In this document: positions 19,153 to 31,300 of the stretch, one piece after another
Layout: every line of letters starts with the position of its first letter
Numbering within the stretch: position 1 is the stretch's first letter
NCBI GenBank assembly: GCA_030949605.1
Contig: JAUZSH010000029.1
Coordinates: 124,001 to 188,000, forward strand
Source: Ghiorsea sp.
Lineage (GTDB): Bacteria > Pseudomonadota > Zetaproteobacteria > Mariprofundales > Mariprofundaceae
Direction: 5' to 3'
DNA: 64,000 nucleotides
Position numbers and translations under genes: made by a program
The notes under the pieces: model-generated
What the model was told of the DNA's origin: nothing
What the model saw: the letters and a program-made list of their open reading frames with translations, nothing else
Databases searched by the model: none

Positions 19153-19736
19153 TACATACTCACCTTGCGCAAACGGTCTTCCTTGCGGACTTTCACTTGC
19201 TGAGAAATATTTTGATACTTGGCATCTTTTCGCTCACGAATCGTTAACACAATCGAACCAACCAAGGCGACCAAAAGGATAATCGCCGCAATTTCAAAGC
19301 CCAAGAGATACTCGGTGTATAGAATCTTGCCAATTTCCACGGTGTTGTTCACTTCCGCACCAGCATGCGACATCATCATCATTTTATCCGAAGTGAAAAT
19401 ACCACTCGTCGAAGCAGCAACCAGCTCAATAAACAAAATCAAAGTAATCATGCCGCCAACAGGTAAGTATTGCAGCCATCCTTCACGTTTTGCAGCTTTA
19501 TTGACCTCAAGCATCATGATCACAAACATGAACAACACCATCACAGCACCCACATAAATCAGGATAAGCACAATACCTAAAAATTCGGCATCCAATAAGA
19601 AAAACAAACCCGATGCATTAAAAAAGCACAAGATTAACCACATCACTGAATACATGGTATTGCCTGATAAAATAACACCTAAAGCTGAAAAAACAGCCAA
19701 GCCACTAAAGAGATAAAAGAATCCAATTTCTATCAT
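19152..19736 (-). CDS. nuoJ: NADH-quinone oxidoreductase subunit J
   Basis: This membrane subunit (ND6 homologue) has 194 residues and five hydrophobic helices. The family motif in helix 3, [17 protein letters not shown], contains the glycine-rich bulge that changes shape during turnover. The C-terminal tail after the last helix is short and basic ([22 protein letters not shown]). It is placed correctly between nuoI and nuoK. Confidence 0.94.
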   Translation of the reverse strand: MIEIGFFYLFSGLAVFSALGVILSGNTMYSVMWLILCFFNASGLFFLLDAEFLGIVLILIYVGAVMVLFMFVIMMLEVNKAAKREGWLQYLPVGGMITLILFIELVAASTSGIFTSDKMMMMSHAGAEVNNTVEIGKILYTEYLLGFEIAAIILLVALVGSIVLTIRERKDAKYQNISQQVKVRKEDRLRKVSM

Positions 19737-19751
19737 TTTTCCTCCGAATCC

Positions 19752-20240
19752 TTATTGGTAGCGTGCATCAGCAGCAAGGTTACGTGCAATTTGTGGCTCA
19801 TAACGCTTACCAACTTCTAGCAGCATATCTTTATTGTAATACAAAGCTTCGCGTGTTTCCGAGGCATATTCAAACTCTTGTGTTTCTACAATCGCATCCA
19901 CAGGGCATGCTTCTTGGCAAAAACCACAAAATATACATTTGGTCATATCAATATCATAACGTGTCGTGCGGCGTGAACCATCTTCTCGTTCTTCAGATTC
20001 AATCACAATCGCCAATGCTGGGCATGCCACCTCGCAAAGCTTGCAGGCAATACAACGCTCTTCACCATTTTCATAGCGGCGCAACGCATGCAGCCCACGA
20101 AAACGCGGTGATAATGGGGTGCGTTCTTCGGGATATTGTACTGTAATTTTTTTCTTGAACAGATAACGACCCGTTAAGGCCAGCCCCATCACGAGCTCCC
20201 ACAAGAGCCATGTTTTTAAATGACGTTTAATCAAATTCAT
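19752..20240 (-). CDS. nuoI: NADH-quinone oxidoreductase subunit I (two 4Fe-4S clusters)
   Basis: This ferredoxin-like subunit carries clusters N6a and N6b, just before the terminal cluster in NuoB. The two eight-cysteine motifs are plain: [12 protein letters not shown] and [16 protein letters not shown]. The 162-residue length is typical. The N-terminus has an amphipathic stretch ([18 protein letters not shown]) that docks on the membrane arm. It starts three bases after nuoH. Confidence 0.96.
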   Translation of the reverse strand: MNLIKRHLKTWLLWELVMGLALTGRYLFKKKITVQYPEERTPLSPRFRGLHALRRYENGEERCIACKLCEVACPALAIVIESEEREDGSRRTTRYDIDMTKCIFCGFCQEACPVDAIVETQEFEYASETREALYYNKDMLLEVGKRYEPQIARNLAADARYQ

Positions 20241-20243
20241 CTC

Positions 20244-21329
20244 TTATCTCCATGGCTGGTAAAAGCCAATCGCATCACTTAAGAAGCTGAGGCTTTCACT
20301 AATTTGTCCTGCATAAGTGCAGATACCAATCACCGCAATCCAAGCCAATGTCCACGGTAAAAATACTTTCCAGCCCAAACGCATCAGTTGGTCATAACGG
20401 TAACGTGGGAACGTTGCACGAAACCAGATAAACACAAAAATGAGCACGGAGGTTTTAAGCAATAACCAAACTGTGCCTGGGATAAAGTCCAAGAACTCAA
20501 ATGGCGGATACCAACCACCCAAGAACAAAATAGAAGTCATCAAGGCAATCAAAATCATGGCGGCATATTCAGCCAAAGCAAAAATAGCAAACCACATACC
20601 TGAGTACTCAACAAAGAAACCAGCAACTAGCTCTGCCTCACCTTCAGGTAAGTCAAAGGGAGAGCGATTGGTTTCTGCTGCACCTGAGATAAAGTAAACA
20701 ATAAACATCGGAAACAACGGAATAAAATACCAATGTAAAATACCGCCAGCCTGTGCGTTAACAATATCGCTCAAGCCCAAGCTTCCTGCAAGAATAAGGA
20801 CGCAAACAATAGAAAAACCCATAGCAATTTCATACGAAATCATCTGTGATGTGGCACGAATTGCGCCAATCAAAGCATACTTAGAGTTGGATGCCCAACC
20901 TGCCATCAAAATACCGTAAATCGCCAAACTAGAAATTGCCATCACATACAAAATACCAACATTCAAATCCGCAATTGCCATAACATGGGGTTCATCCCAA
21001 AAACCAAACAATGACGTTTCACCAAAGGGAACCACTGCAAAAGCAAGGAGAGCTGGTGTTAAAGCCATCACAGGAGCGGCAACAAACAAAAACTTATTCG
21101 CCTTAGCGGGTATAATCGTTTCCTTCATAAACAACTTCAGCCCATCAGCAAGTGGCTGCAACAAACCATAAGGCCCAACACGGTTACAGCCTTGTCTAAC
21201 TTGAATCCAGCCAATCACCCTACGCTCCGCATAAGTTGTATACGCCACAGCAAGTGCAACAGGAAGCACAATAGCCACAATCTCTAAGGCCCAAATCAGC
21301 ACCTGTAATACCATATCAAGAAAATCCAT
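20244..21329 (-). CDS. nuoH: NADH-quinone oxidoreductase subunit H
   Basis: This is the ND1 homologue forming the entry of the quinone chamber. It has 361 residues and about eight helices. The strongly conserved loop is [20 protein letters not shown] with [15 protein letters not shown]. The acidic loop [23 protein letters not shown] and the late [18 protein letters not shown] are also present. Its ATG shares one base with the nuoG stop (TAATG). Confidence 0.96.
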   Translation of the reverse strand: MDFLDMVLQVLIWALEIVAIVLPVALAVAYTTYAERRVIGWIQVRQGCNRVGPYGLLQPLADGLKLFMKETIIPAKANKFLFVAAPVMALTPALLAFAVVPFGETSLFGFWDEPHVMAIADLNVGILYVMAISSLAIYGILMAGWASNSKYALIGAIRATSQMISYEIAMGFSIVCVLILAGSLGLSDIVNAQAGGILHWYFIPLFPMFIVYFISGAAETNRSPFDLPEGEAELVAGFFVEYSGMWFAIFALAEYAAMILIALMTSILFLGGWYPPFEFLDFIPGTVWLLLKTSVLIFVFIWFRATFPRYRYDQLMRLGWKVFLPWTLAWIAVIGICTYAGQISESLSFLSDAIGFYQPWR

Positions 21330-23689
21330 TATTGACCTCCTTTCAACTCAACACTGGCAACATTGGATAAATCACCCGCAGCTCCTCGTTTGGAAACAAA
21401 AACAACACCTACGGATACGTCTGTTCGCAAACCAACTTCATACTCGGCTTCTTCTGTATCCGACACAATAAGCAACTTACCTTGTTGTAAGTTTAAATTG
21501 ATCAAGGTATCAGGGTGAACAATCACATCATCCATCGCATGAATGCGTCCTGCTTCACTTAACAAATCAGAAACCCTTGCCCAAGCACCTTCACGGTACA
21601 TGGAGTAACGACTGACAAGATCTAAAGTTTTCATTGGTAAAGCAGCTGGTAGTGTTGTTATTTTACGGTTGCGTGCTGAAGGTATAAACATCGCCTTCAC
21701 ATCTTTGCCTGACCAAGCATCACCCAACGTTGTTAGAACAGGAGAAAGGTCTAAAATTTGGCTGCGAATTTCTTCTAAACTGACTGCAGGAACATCATAT
21801 CCCAACGCTTGCACCAAACGCATCATCACTTTCCACATCGGACGCTCTTCGCCCAATGAACGTAACGGGTTATCAGCAATACGTACGCGACCTTCCATAT
21901 TCACAAATGTACCTTCCACTTCCGAATAAGCTGAAGCAGGGAGTTGTACATCAGCATATTGCCCCATCTCACCCGAAATAGAGGAAACTTGTACCAAACT
22001 TACTTTTTCTAATGCTTTTTTAGCCTGTTGCGAAAACAAACCATCACCAATGGGGTCACTTCCCACCAACAATAAAGTATCAATTTCACCTTGCCTTGCA
22101 GCTTCAAACAAATCACCTGCTGAAGTGCGTAAATCACCAAACATTGAGGAAAGAAGTTGTGCATTCATACCTTCAGGCAACAAATTCCGTCCATCTTTTC
22201 CTTCTTCCGCATGTCCTGCTGCACGCATCAACAAGTCCAATCCATGAATCAAAGCCGCAGCATCTTCATGTGAACGAATTTCTTCACCCACAAGCAACGC
22301 ACATGAATCTGCAATCAAAGCATCAGCCAACAATTTTCCTGCATCGTGACGCACTTCAACTTTCTCAAGCCATGCATCCATACCTGCGGCTAGCTTGCCC
22401 AACTCTGTTAATTGTACCATTGCACTCGCAATCACTGCTGCCCAATCGCGTGGGCGAATAAGCATATCCGCAGCCATGGTTGTGTTGGTACGATAAAACA
22501 TGGAGCCAATACGTGTAACGGGTTTACCTGAATTGATACGCTTGCGTAAACGCTGCATCAAAATAGGTAAACGCTGACGCAAGTCAGAACCTAAAATGAC
22601 AACTTGATCAGCTTTTTCAATGGCTTTGGTCGACATCGACAAACCTTCTTCAAAAGCAAAAGGTCGTGTATCTCTTCGGTGTAGTTCAAAAGCAACTTTA
22701 CAATCTTCAAATGCGACATCATGCAACAAGCGAATCGCAGTCAAACCTTCCAAGCTCCAATCGGGAGAAAATACAATCCCAACACGTTTACCCTTGAGTA
22801 ATTCAACAGATTTTTCAATCGCCTCATCCCAAGATGTTGCTTGTAAACCTGAACTCTGGCGCACCATAGGTTTCAATAAACGATTCTCCGAACGGAAAGC
22901 ATCATAAACGAAACGTCCACGGTCACAAATCCAAGGTTCAACACCATCCTTGGCAGGGCGAATACGCATCACTTCATCATCGCGTGATTCAATTTCAATA
23001 TCACAACCTTGCGGACATTGTGTACAGGTGCTTTTATGCCGCTTCATTTCCCAAGGGCGCGAAACATCGTGCGAAGGTTTATCCAACAATGCCCCCACAG
23101 GACAAATATCGCTCAAGTTCCCTGATAACTCAGATGCCAAGGCATCTTCAACAATGCCTTCAATCAACATATGGTCGCCGCGATTAAGCACGCCCATATC
23201 GCCAGTGCCTGCTATTTCATCAGCAAATCTAACGCAACGTGTACAGTGAATACAACGGGTCATACAAGTGTTGACAAATGGACCTAAATCTTTGTCTGTT
23301 GGGATACGTTTGGCTTCAATATAACGCCCTTTACCCATGCCATGCTCAACTGCATAATCTTGCAGTTTACATGCGCCACCTTGGTCACATACAGGACAAT
23401 CCAAAGGATGATTAATCAACAAGTATTCCATCATCATGGCGCGATCTTTTTCAAGACCTTCCGTTTCCGTGACAACTTTCATTCCTTCAGCAACAGGTGT
23501 GCAACATGATGCGGCAGGTTTTGGCCAGCCTTCGACTTCTACCAAACACATGCGACAGTTTGCCGCCACCGACAATTCAGGGTGATAACAAAAATAAGGA
23601 ACTTCAACACCATTCGAGCGACAAGCTTCTAAAATGCTTGTACCTGCTGGAACAGTGACTTCTTCGTCATTAATAAACAATTCTGTCAT
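21329..23689 (-). CDS. nuoG: NADH-quinone oxidoreductase subunit G
   Basis: This is the largest peripheral-arm subunit, 786 residues, and carries several iron-sulfur clusters. In order these are a 2Fe-2S ferredoxin domain ([17 protein letters not shown], then NCRMCLVEV), an H-CxxC set ([17 protein letters not shown]), a 4Fe-4S set ([13 protein letters not shown]), and a molybdopterin-oxidoreductase-like domain opening with CTQCPQGC and a fourth cysteine 25 residues on (PWICDRGRF). The last set resembles the site of the off-path cluster N7, present in Escherichia and Thermus but lost in mitochondria. It overlaps nuoF by four bases (ATGA). Confidence 0.95.
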   Translation of the reverse strand: MTELFINDEEVTVPAGTSILEACRSNGVEVPYFCYHPELSVAANCRMCLVEVEGWPKPAASCCTPVAEGMKVVTETEGLEKDRAMMMEYLLINHPLDCPVCDQGGACKLQDYAVEHGMGKGRYIEAKRIPTDKDLGPFVNTCMTRCIHCTRCVRFADEIAGTGDMGVLNRGDHMLIEGIVEDALASELSGNLSDICPVGALLDKPSHDVSRPWEMKRHKSTCTQCPQGCDIEIESRDDEVMRIRPAKDGVEPWICDRGRFVYDAFRSENRLLKPMVRQSSGLQATSWDEAIEKSVELLKGKRVGIVFSPDWSLEGLTAIRLLHDVAFEDCKVAFELHRRDTRPFAFEEGLSMSTKAIEKADQVVILGSDLRQRLPILMQRLRKRINSGKPVTRIGSMFYRTNTTMAADMLIRPRDWAAVIASAMVQLTELGKLAAGMDAWLEKVEVRHDAGKLLADALIADSCALLVGEEIRSHEDAAALIHGLDLLMRAAGHAEEGKDGRNLLPEGMNAQLLSSMFGDLRTSAGDLFEAARQGEIDTLLLVGSDPIGDGLFSQQAKKALEKVSLVQVSSISGEMGQYADVQLPASAYSEVEGTFVNMEGRVRIADNPLRSLGEERPMWKVMMRLVQALGYDVPAVSLEEIRSQILDLSPVLTTLGDAWSGKDVKAMFIPSARNRKITTLPAALPMKTLDLVSRYSMYREGAWARVSDLLSEAGRIHAMDDVIVHPDTLINLNLQQGKLLIVSDTEEAEYEVGLRTDVSVGVVFVSKRGAAGDLSNVASVELKGGQ

Positions 23690-24963
23690 GATGATTTCTC
23701 CACAAGCTTAGCTTGCACATCTTTTGGAAAGAACTTAAGCAATGATAGTGTTGGCGCAGCGGCACCTTCAGCCAAAGCACAAATCGTGCGCCCTGCCATA
23801 TGCGTTGAAGCATCAAACAATACTTTCACATCTTCTTCCGTGCCTTGCCCTGCATCCAAACGATTCATTACGCGCTCAACCCAACCTGTACCTTCACGGC
23901 AAGGCGTGCATTGACCACACGATTCATGCGCATAGAAGTGCGACAAACGGCGAGTTACCGCCACCAAATCGGCAGTTTCATCCATTACAATAATTGCACC
24001 TGAACCCAAAAAAGAACCTGCTTTCATAATATCGTCGTAAGTGAGGGGAACATCATAGTGTTCACCCAAAAGCCAAGGTGTTGATGAGCCGCCTGGAATC
24101 ACAACTTTAGGTGTATCACCGTGTTGCAGACCACCACAATAGTTTTCAATCAAATCACGCAATGTTGTACCCATAGGTACTTCATAGTTACCTGGTTTAT
24201 TGACATGACCTGACACCGAAAAGATTTTACAACCTGTGTTGTTTGGCTTACCAATCGCTGCATGCCATGCGCCGCCATGCTCTAAGATAGCAGGTACTGT
24301 CGCCAAGGTTTCAACATTGTTCACCACCGTTGGGCAACCATAAAAACCTTCCACTGCTGGGAACGGTGGTTTAAAACGCGGGCGACCAGCCTTGCCTTCT
24401 AATGATTCAATGAGTGCCGTTTCTTCACCGCAAATATATGCGCCCGCACCTCGGTGCATCACCAAATTCATTGAAAAGCCAGAGCCTAAAATGTTTTCAC
24501 CAAGTAAGTTTGCAGCATAAGCTTCATCAATGGCAGCACACATCACATTATATTCGTGTAAAAATTCACCGCGCACATAGATATACGCATCTTTCACGCC
24601 GAGCGCAAAACCAGACATAATCATGCCTTCAATCAACAAGTGTGGGTCAAAACGCATAATATCTCTATCTTTGAATGTACCCGGCTCACCTTCATCAGCA
24701 TTGCATAATAAATACGTTGGTTTACCCGTATTTCTAGGTACAAATGACCACTTCAAGCCTGTTGGGAATCCAGCACCACCACGCCCGCGCAACCCTGATG
24801 TTTTCACTTCATCAATAATTTGATCGGTATCAAAATCTTTAAGTACTGTCGGTAAAAACTTATACGCGCCTTGTTTTTTAGCCACGTCCAGTTTGTGCAT
24901 ATTTTTAACTTCAATATTATCAAAACAAATGCGCGTTACTTTTGTAGGATCAGAAGAAATCAT
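23686..24963 (-). CDS. nuoF: NADH-quinone oxidoreductase subunit F (FMN and NADH site)
   Basis: This is the NADH-oxidising flavoprotein, 425 residues. The nucleotide and FMN sites are GLRGRGGAGFPTGLKWSF and RGEFLHEYNVMCAAIDEAYA with GAYICGEETALIESLEG. Cluster N3 is bound by ESCGQCTPCREGT and a later cysteine in GRTICALAEGAA. The gene abuts nuoE with no gap. No NAD(P)-specificity change could be judged by eye. Confidence 0.96.
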   Translation of the reverse strand: MISSDPTKVTRICFDNIEVKNMHKLDVAKKQGAYKFLPTVLKDFDTDQIIDEVKTSGLRGRGGAGFPTGLKWSFVPRNTGKPTYLLCNADEGEPGTFKDRDIMRFDPHLLIEGMIMSGFALGVKDAYIYVRGEFLHEYNVMCAAIDEAYAANLLGENILGSGFSMNLVMHRGAGAYICGEETALIESLEGKAGRPRFKPPFPAVEGFYGCPTVVNNVETLATVPAILEHGGAWHAAIGKPNNTGCKIFSVSGHVNKPGNYEVPMGTTLRDLIENYCGGLQHGDTPKVVIPGGSSTPWLLGEHYDVPLTYDDIMKAGSFLGSGAIIVMDETADLVAVTRRLSHFYAHESCGQCTPCREGTGWVERVMNRLDAGQGTEEDVKVLFDASTHMAGRTICALAEGAAAPTLSLLKFFPKDVQAKLVEKSS

Positions 24964-25464
24964 TTAAATCGCCTCCCCTGCTCGCACTTTAGTAATCAAA
25001 GCATCCATAGATTCTGCGGTTGCTTTTTCATGATACATATTATTGACCTGCACCACAGGCGCACCAGCGCAAGCACCAGCGCACTCCACTTCTGCAATCG
25101 AAAACAAACCATCTTCTGTGATTTCACCGGGGTTAATGCCCAAAGTTTCTTTCATATGCGCATACAACGCATCTGCACCATTAAGCATACAACTTGCATT
25201 GGTGCAAACTTCAAGCAAATATTTACCATGGGGCTGCTCTTTAAACATCGTGTAAAATGTAACAACTTCGCGCACTTCCATGATTTTTAGACCCAAAACA
25301 TTGCCAATCATTTCTTGGGTTTCCATGCTCAAGTAACCAAAATCTTCTTGCGCCATATACAACACAGGCATCAACGCAGACTTTGCTGCTGGGTAACGCT
25401 TCACCAACGCATCAATTTCTGCCAACCGAGTTTTACTAAACTTTGGCATCTTTGAAGAACTCAT
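24964..25464 (-). CDS. nuoE: NADH-quinone oxidoreductase subunit E
   Basis: This is a thioredoxin-fold 2Fe-2S protein of 166 residues that holds cluster N1a. The four cysteines are in [14 protein letters not shown] and [16 protein letters not shown]. The N-terminal helical bundle ([29 protein letters not shown]) packs against NuoF. It overlaps the nuoD stop by four bases. All ligands for the cluster are present. Confidence 0.95.
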   Translation of the reverse strand: MSSSKMPKFSKTRLAEIDALVKRYPAAKSALMPVLYMAQEDFGYLSMETQEMIGNVLGLKIMEVREVVTFYTMFKEQPHGKYLLEVCTNASCMLNGADALYAHMKETLGINPGEITEDGLFSIAEVECAGACAGAPVVQVNNMYHEKATAESMDALITKVRAGEAI

Positions 25465-26639
25465 CGATCCACCTCACCAAACACAATATCTTGCGTGCCT
25501 AAAATTGTCACCACATCTGCCAACATATGACCGCGTGCCATATAATCCATAGCTTGCAAGTGAGCAAAACCTGGAGCGCGAACTTTCATTCGATAAGGCA
25601 TATTTGAACCATCAGATACAATATAAACACCAAACTCACCTTTCGGATGTTCAACGGAGGCATACACTTCACCTTTAGGTACATGATAACCCTCAGCAAA
25701 AAATTTAAAGTGGTGAATCAAAGATTCCATATCATCTTTAATGGTAGCACGTGGCGGGTTGGTCAGCTTATAATCATCAACTTTAACTGCACCCTCATTC
25801 GCTTTTAACCAAGTGATACACTGTTGAATAATATGATTGGATTGACGCATTTCTTCCACACGTACCAAATATCTATCATAGCTGTCGCCTGAGTCGCAAA
25901 CAGGAATATCAAAATCCAACTTGTCATAGACTTCGTAAGGCTGTGTTTTACGCAAATCCCAAGCTACACCTGAACTGCGAATCATTGGACCTGTAAAACC
26001 CCAGTCCAAAGCAGCTTCTTTGTCCACAACACCAATGTCAACGGTGCGCTGCTTCCAAATACGATTTTCAGTCAATAGCGTTTCATATTCATCAACATAA
26101 CTGATGAAACCATCGGTAAAGGTTTGGATTTTTTCCAACAGACCCTCAGGCAAGTCTCGTGCTACACCGCCTGGGCGGAAGTATGCCGCATGCATACGCG
26201 CACCAGAGACCTCTTCATAAAAATCGAAAATATCTTCGCGTTCGCGAAAACAAAAGAGGAACATGGTCATCGCACCAATATCTAAAGCCGCTGCACCCAA
26301 CCACATGGTGTGGTTCAAAATACGCGTTAACTCTGCATACATCACACGGATATATTGCGCACGTTCAGGGGCTTCAATACCAAGAAGCTTTTCAACCGCC
26401 AAAGCATAAGCATGCTCATTGGCCATCATCGAGACATAATCAAAGCGGTCAAAGTAAGGAATATTTTGATGGTATGTTTTGTATTCAAATAATTTTTCAG
26501 TACCGCGATGCAGCAAGCCAATATGTGGGTCTGCGCGCTCGACAACTTCGCCATCCAGCTCCAACACAAGGCGCAATACGCCATGTGCCGATGGATGCTG
26601 GGGTCCAAAATTTAGCGTATAATTCTTAATTTCAGCCAC
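25461..26639 (-). CDS. nuoD: NADH-quinone oxidoreductase subunit D
   Basis: This is the 49-kDa-type subunit, related to the large subunit of NiFe hydrogenases, that lines the quinone head-group site. Family segments are [37 protein letters not shown] and the C-terminal [14 protein letters not shown]. At 392 residues it is a stand-alone NuoD, not the NuoCD fusion of enterobacteria. It overlaps nuoC by eight bases. Confidence 0.96.
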   Translation of the reverse strand: MAEIKNYTLNFGPQHPSAHGVLRLVLELDGEVVERADPHIGLLHRGTEKLFEYKTYHQNIPYFDRFDYVSMMANEHAYALAVEKLLGIEAPERAQYIRVMYAELTRILNHTMWLGAAALDIGAMTMFLFCFREREDIFDFYEEVSGARMHAAYFRPGGVARDLPEGLLEKIQTFTDGFISYVDEYETLLTENRIWKQRTVDIGVVDKEAALDWGFTGPMIRSSGVAWDLRKTQPYEVYDKLDFDIPVCDSGDSYDRYLVRVEEMRQSNHIIQQCITWLKANEGAVKVDDYKLTNPPRATIKDDMESLIHHFKFFAEGYHVPKGEVYASVEHPKGEFGVYIVSDGSNMPYRMKVRAPGFAHLQAMDYMARGHMLADVVTILGTQDIVFGEVDR

Positions 26640-27231
26640 GATCAGCCCCCGGCCATGTTCTTGATATCAAAACACGGTTTTCCAGTTTGTTTGGTTTGTA
26701 CACACAACGCCACTGCGCATCATCAAAGAACATTTCAGCATGACCCACCAGTGGAAAATCTTTACGGAGAGGGAAACCCTCAAAGCCATAATCGGTTAAA
26801 ATACGACGTAAATCAGGGTGGTGATTAAAAATGATGCCATACATATCAAAAGCTTCGCGTTCATACCAGTTGGCACTCGCCCAAACCTCAGTGACCGAAT
26901 CAATCAGCTCACGATCGTGAACTCTCGCCTTCACACGGACACGTTTGTTATGTTGAACAGATAAAAGGTGATAAACCACTTCAAATCGTGGCATATCTTT
27001 CGGATAGCTTGGGTATTCAGACATATCCACACCGCACAAATCCATCATTTCCTCAAATCCAAGCTGCGATTTCAGTGCATGACATACTTCAACGATACTT
27101 TCAGGTTTTACGACCATAAGAGGGCAATCTAAACCTTGAGAAACTTCTAAAATCGCATCAGCAAACTGCGTTTGCAACACGACAAGCGCAGCCAATTCAG
27201 CATCTTTCTTTTGCGTTAATTCTTTTGTCAT
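26632..27231 (-). CDS. nuoC: NADH-quinone oxidoreductase subunit C
   Basis: This 30-kDa-type subunit of the peripheral arm binds no cofactor. The family signature is ERE-type: [46 protein letters not shown]. It has 199 residues, with a somewhat longer N-terminus than some homologues ([20 protein letters not shown]). It lies five bases after nuoB and is separate from nuoD. Confidence 0.95.
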   Translation of the reverse strand: MTKELTQKKDAELAALVVLQTQFADAILEVSQGLDCPLMVVKPESIVEVCHALKSQLGFEEMMDLCGVDMSEYPSYPKDMPRFEVVYHLLSVQHNKRVRVKARVHDRELIDSVTEVWASANWYEREAFDMYGIIFNHHPDLRRILTDYGFEGFPLRKDFPLVGHAEMFFDDAQWRCVYKPNKLENRVLISRTWPGADRG

Positions 27232-27236
27232 CTTAA

Positions 27237-27713
27237 TTACCGCGCAATCGTATTTGTACGTTTAATTTTTTCTTGCAGTTGAATGAAGCCATAAAGCAAA
27301 GCTTCGGCCGTTGGCGGGCAACCCGGCACATAAATATCCACAGGTACAATCCGATCACAACCGCGCGTTATAGCATACGAGTAATGATAATAACCGCCAC
27401 CGTTAGCACATGAACCCATTGAAATCACCCAACGTGGCTCGGCCATTTGATCATATACTTTACGCAATGCTGGTGCCATTTTATTGCACAATGTTCCTGC
27501 GACAACCATGACATCTGACTGACGAGGACTGGGGCGAAATACAATACCAAATCTATCCAAGTCATAGCGAGATGCACCAGCATGCATCATTTCAACTGCG
27601 CAACATGCCAAACCAAAAGTCATGGGCATCAATGAACCTGCACGCGCGCCATTAATCAACTTATCTGCTGTTGTGGTGATAAACCCTTTATCAAGCAGTC
27701 CTGCTATTCCCAT
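27237..27713 (-). CDS. nuoB: NADH-quinone oxidoreductase subunit B (cluster N2)
   Basis: This 158-residue subunit binds N2, the last cluster before quinone. The unusual tandem cysteine pair is in [11 protein letters not shown] (residues 37-38), and the other ligands are in [11 protein letters not shown] (residue 101) and [13 protein letters not shown] (residue 131). The conserved arginine-rich [13 protein letters not shown] is present. It overlaps nuoA by ten bases. Confidence 0.96.
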   Translation of the reverse strand: MGIAGLLDKGFITTTADKLINGARAGSLMPMTFGLACCAVEMMHAGASRYDLDRFGIVFRPSPRQSDVMVVAGTLCNKMAPALRKVYDQMAEPRWVISMGSCANGGGYYHYSYAITRGCDRIVPVDIYVPGCPPTAEALLYGFIQLQEKIKRTNTIAR

Positions 27714-28075
27714 TGCAAAGCCCCTTTATTCCAGGCATAAATATAACCTACCAATAAGACGAGTAAAAACAACATCATCTCAATGAATCCAAACATACCA
27801 ATTTGATCGAGCACCACTGCCCATGGGAAGAGAAACACAGTTTCCAAATCAAAAATCACAAATAGAATTGCTACCAAGTAAAAACGGACATCAAAATGCA
27901 TGCGCGCATCTTCAAATGCTTCAAAGCCACATTCATATGCCGAAAGCTTTTCATCGTCGGGACGCTGCTCGGCCACAAGCATGGTCAAGACCAGAGGCGC
28001 AACACCCATACCTATAGCAATAATAATAAAAATAAAAATTGGCACATAATTGCTTGCCAAATAATCAAGCCCCAT
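27704..28075 (-). CDS. nuoA: NADH-quinone oxidoreductase subunit A
   Basis: This is the ND3 homologue, with three membrane helices and 123 residues. The loop that closes the quinone channel is [23 protein letters not shown], with its conserved cysteine, and helix 2 has [12 protein letters not shown]. It is the first gene of the nuo operon. A GGGGGA ribosome binding site lies just ahead of the ATG. A promoter with a perfect -35 box is visible about 65-95 bases upstream. Confidence 0.95.
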   Translation of the reverse strand: MGLDYLASNYVPIFIFIIIAIGMGVAPLVLTMLVAEQRPDDEKLSAYECGFEAFEDARMHFDVRFYLVAILFVIFDLETVFLFPWAVVLDQIGMFGFIEMMLFLLVLLVGYIYAWNKGALQWE

Positions 28076-28141
28076 ATTTCCCCCTACTTATTCCTGAAAA
28101 ATAAGAACCGAAAATCAACAAAATTCTTTCGGACGGACGGA

Positions 28142-28170
28142 TTTCTAAAGCAAAGCGATATGAGTGTCAA
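28142..28170 (-). promoter_or_regulatory. Sigma-70-type promoter of the nuo operon
   Basis: The minus strand reads TTGACA, 17 bases, TAGAAA. The first box is a perfect -35 and the second matches four of six -10 positions. Transcription would start near 28135, giving a leader of about 60 bases before nuoA. No second promoter was sought inside the operon. Confidence 0.65.
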
Positions 28171-28239
28171 TTTTTGTGAGCCGCAACACATTTATTAAAA
28201 TAGAAGCCTGAGGCTTGCTTATACCACAAAAAATAAAAT

Positions 28240-28325
28240 AAAAAAGGGCTCCTTTCGGAGCCCTTTTATCAATAGCTGCCTGGCGCTGAGGAGGGAGGGG
28301 AGGGAGGTAGCGCCAGACATTGCAA
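28240..28325 (-). ncRNA. Candidate small RNA with C-rich anti-Shine-Dalgarno-like loop
   Basis: On the minus strand there is a first hairpin (CTGGCGCT pairing with AGCGCCAG, plus-strand 28280-28316). Its 21-base loop is built from repeated CCTCCC units. A short linker and a strong Rho-independent terminator follow. A TATACT -10 box lies at 28332-28337, but the -35 is weak. The predicted transcript is about 85 nt. C-rich CCUCCC loops of this kind occur in small RNAs that base-pair with ribosome binding sites, such as the alphaproteobacterial 'cuckoo' RNAs. It could instead be only the 3' UTR of the efflux gene. Confidence 0.45.
28243..28266 (-). terminator. Rho-independent terminator after the RND efflux gene
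   Basis: The stem AAAGGGCTCC/GGAGCCCTTT has a short TTTC/GAAA loop. On the minus strand it is followed by a T-rich run (TTTTTTATTTTATTTTTT). The plus strand also has a short T run, so it may work both ways. It also ends the candidate small RNA. Confidence 0.88.
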
Positions 28326-28359
28326 ATGATAAGTATACAGCATGATTTAAGCATGAAAG

Positions 28360-31300
28360 TTATGTTAAAGTTCCCTCATCCTGCATCCTTCGCTTAGCTG
28401 CCTCTTTTTTACTAAACAATGCTTTAACATCCAAAGCAATGGCTAAGGTGGCGGGAATCGCAAACAGCGTGATTAAGGTCGAGAACATCAGCCCCCAAGA
28501 TAGCGCCAGCGCCATCGGTGCAACAAAAGGATCAAAACCGCCCCAGCCATAAGCTGTTGGCAACAAGCCAACCACTGTCGTCACCGCAGTAAGCATCACA
28601 GCGCGAAACCTGCGTTTACCACCATACACAATCGCTTCAAACCAAGGTTTACCATCATCAAATTCGCGTTGAATCAGTGCTGCCAAAACAAGTGATGAAT
28701 TGACCACCACCCCTGTCAGTGCGACAAAACCCATCAACGACATAAACGATAGGGGTTGCCCATGTAAAAATAAGCCAACAACAATACCTATCGCACCAAA
28801 TGGAATAGCAAACATCACAAGGAATGGATATGCCATACGATTGAACTGAATAGCAAGAATGACAAAAATACCCAGCAGCGCAAAACCAAAACTAAACATC
28901 AAACCGCGCATCGATTCATTTGTCTTTTCTTGCTCGCCACCCATCACATACTTCACATTGGCAGGCTCTGGTGAGCTTAACCACTCGCTATCTTTGCTCA
29001 TCACCAAATCATTTAATGCTTTGGAGGTAATGACATCCTCATCCACTTCCGCCGTCACATTCAACACACGCAAGCCATCTTTATGCCGAATACTGGTCAA
29101 TCCTGGCATTTCTTTGAATGTTGCCACCTTACCCAGCGGAACAAGCCCACCTTGCCTATTAGGAATCAACAGTTCTTTAAGTGTATTGATGTCTTTTTGT
29201 GCCAACTCTGGAAAACGAATCGTCACATCCACTTCTTCAATCCCCTGTTTCAATGTTGACACAGGAATACCATCAAAAGCGGCACGAATATGCGTTGCAA
29301 TCGATGCCAAATCAATATTCGCATAGGCAGCAAGCTTTCTATCCACATCAATATGAATTTCAGGCGAGCCTTCTTTTAGTCCACTCTCAACCGAATGTAC
29401 GCCTTCCAAGCTTTCCAGCAGCGTGACCAAAGCAACACCTGATGCCAACCTATCGGCATCAGTACCTGTAATTTCTACTTGTAATGCACGCCCCGTTGGC
29501 GGGCCACCTTTAAGCATCACAAAGTTAACTTCAATATCTGGAAACTTACCCTTCATACCAACTTTAACATCATCCATGATGGTGTATGCAGACACATCTC
29601 GGTTAGCAAAGGAAATAAGAATAACTTTTAGATAACCAAACCTATCCCCGATTTGCTTCAATGCTTCTTGCTCATTGGCTGCATTATCTCCCGCCACACT
29701 TACCGTGGTTTCCAATAAGTCTTCAGGCACATACTTACGCACCTCTTTATCCATATCTAACAACACCTGCCGTGTTTCAGATAAAGATGCTCCCGAAGGC
29801 AATGTGACCTCCAAATAGAACTGGTCTTCAGCCCCAGGGGGGAAAAGCTGAAACTTCACCACCCCAGCTAAAGCAATTGCACCAATAAAGGCTGCAATGG
29901 TTAACCCAACGGTGAGGTATCTAAGCTTTAATGCCTTACGAAGCAGGTATTCATAGGTATTCGTTAACCAGATTAAAAACTTTCGTTCTTTAGGGTGTTT
30001 GTTGGCATTGGCGAAATCGGCCACATGGTTGGGCAAGATAAATATCGCTTCCACCCATGAAAAAATAAGTAAAATCACAACGACAACAGGTATCGAATAA
30101 ACAAACTTACCAATAATACCATCCATAAACATCATCGGCATAAAGGCAACAATCGTTGTCAATACCGTTGCCGTCACCGGCCCTAAAAGCTCTTGCGTGC
30201 CTTTGATGGCTGCTTCAGTGGGAGATAACCCCTTCTCCATATGATAGGTGGCGTTTTCACCAATAATAATCGCGTCATCCACCATTAGCCCAAGTACAAT
30301 AATAAAGCCAAACATGGTTAACAGATTAAGCGTTGTGCCCATGAGGAATAAAACAAGTAATCCAGAAAAGAAAATAATTGGCAATCCCCATGCCGTGGTC
30401 AAAGCCACTGCAGGACGTAAGAATAAAAACAATGTTAACAATACCAATGCTAGACCAATCGCTCCATTGCTGGTCAATACGCCCAAGCGGACTCGCGTAT
30501 TGATAGAGAAATCCATATAGGCGCGCACCTCAAGAGCTTCACCATAGTGTTCAGGAATAGTTGGCAAGTATTCGCGAATCCTATCCACAACCGCAATAAT
30601 ATCGGCATCAGCCTTCTTCACGACCGTAAAGTTCATGGCTAGCTCGCCCATCGCATCCACATGGCGGCGTGGTTTCTCAAGCGTTTGCGTCACGTCAGCA
30701 ATATCCGATAAATATAAGGCTTGCCCCAGTTCATTGGCACGAATCACCAATGTTTCCGCATCTTTTGCAGAGGTAAATTCACCATTCACGCGAATCGTCT
30801 TCAGACCCTCGTTCGTATTGAGCTGCCCACCAGGTGCATTAACATTCCATTTACGAATAAGTGAAATCACCTCTTCTGTGGACACATGATATTGCTGCAT
30901 TTTCTCAGGGTTAAGCGTGATGCGAATTTCTTCTTTGCGATCACCCTGAACATTCACTTGTGATACACCTGCAATGGCAAGTAAGTCATCTTCAATTTTG
31001 TTGGTAATATGTTTAAGCTCTAATTCGGGAATGGGGCCAAAAATCGAGAAGGAAATCACAGGGGTTTGCTCTGACTTAATCTCTCTAACAAAGGGGTCTC
31101 TCGGCAAGTCATCAGGTAAAATAGCACGGTTGACTGCCTGCTCAACATCAGATACAAATCGAGACCTATCTGTATAATTAGGATCAACTTGAATAGTAAT
31201 TTCCATCGTACCAGGGTAAGACGTTGACGTTGTTTTCTTAATACCATCAATACCTTTAAGCTCTCGCTCAATCGGCATCGCAACCAATTGCTCCAGCTCT

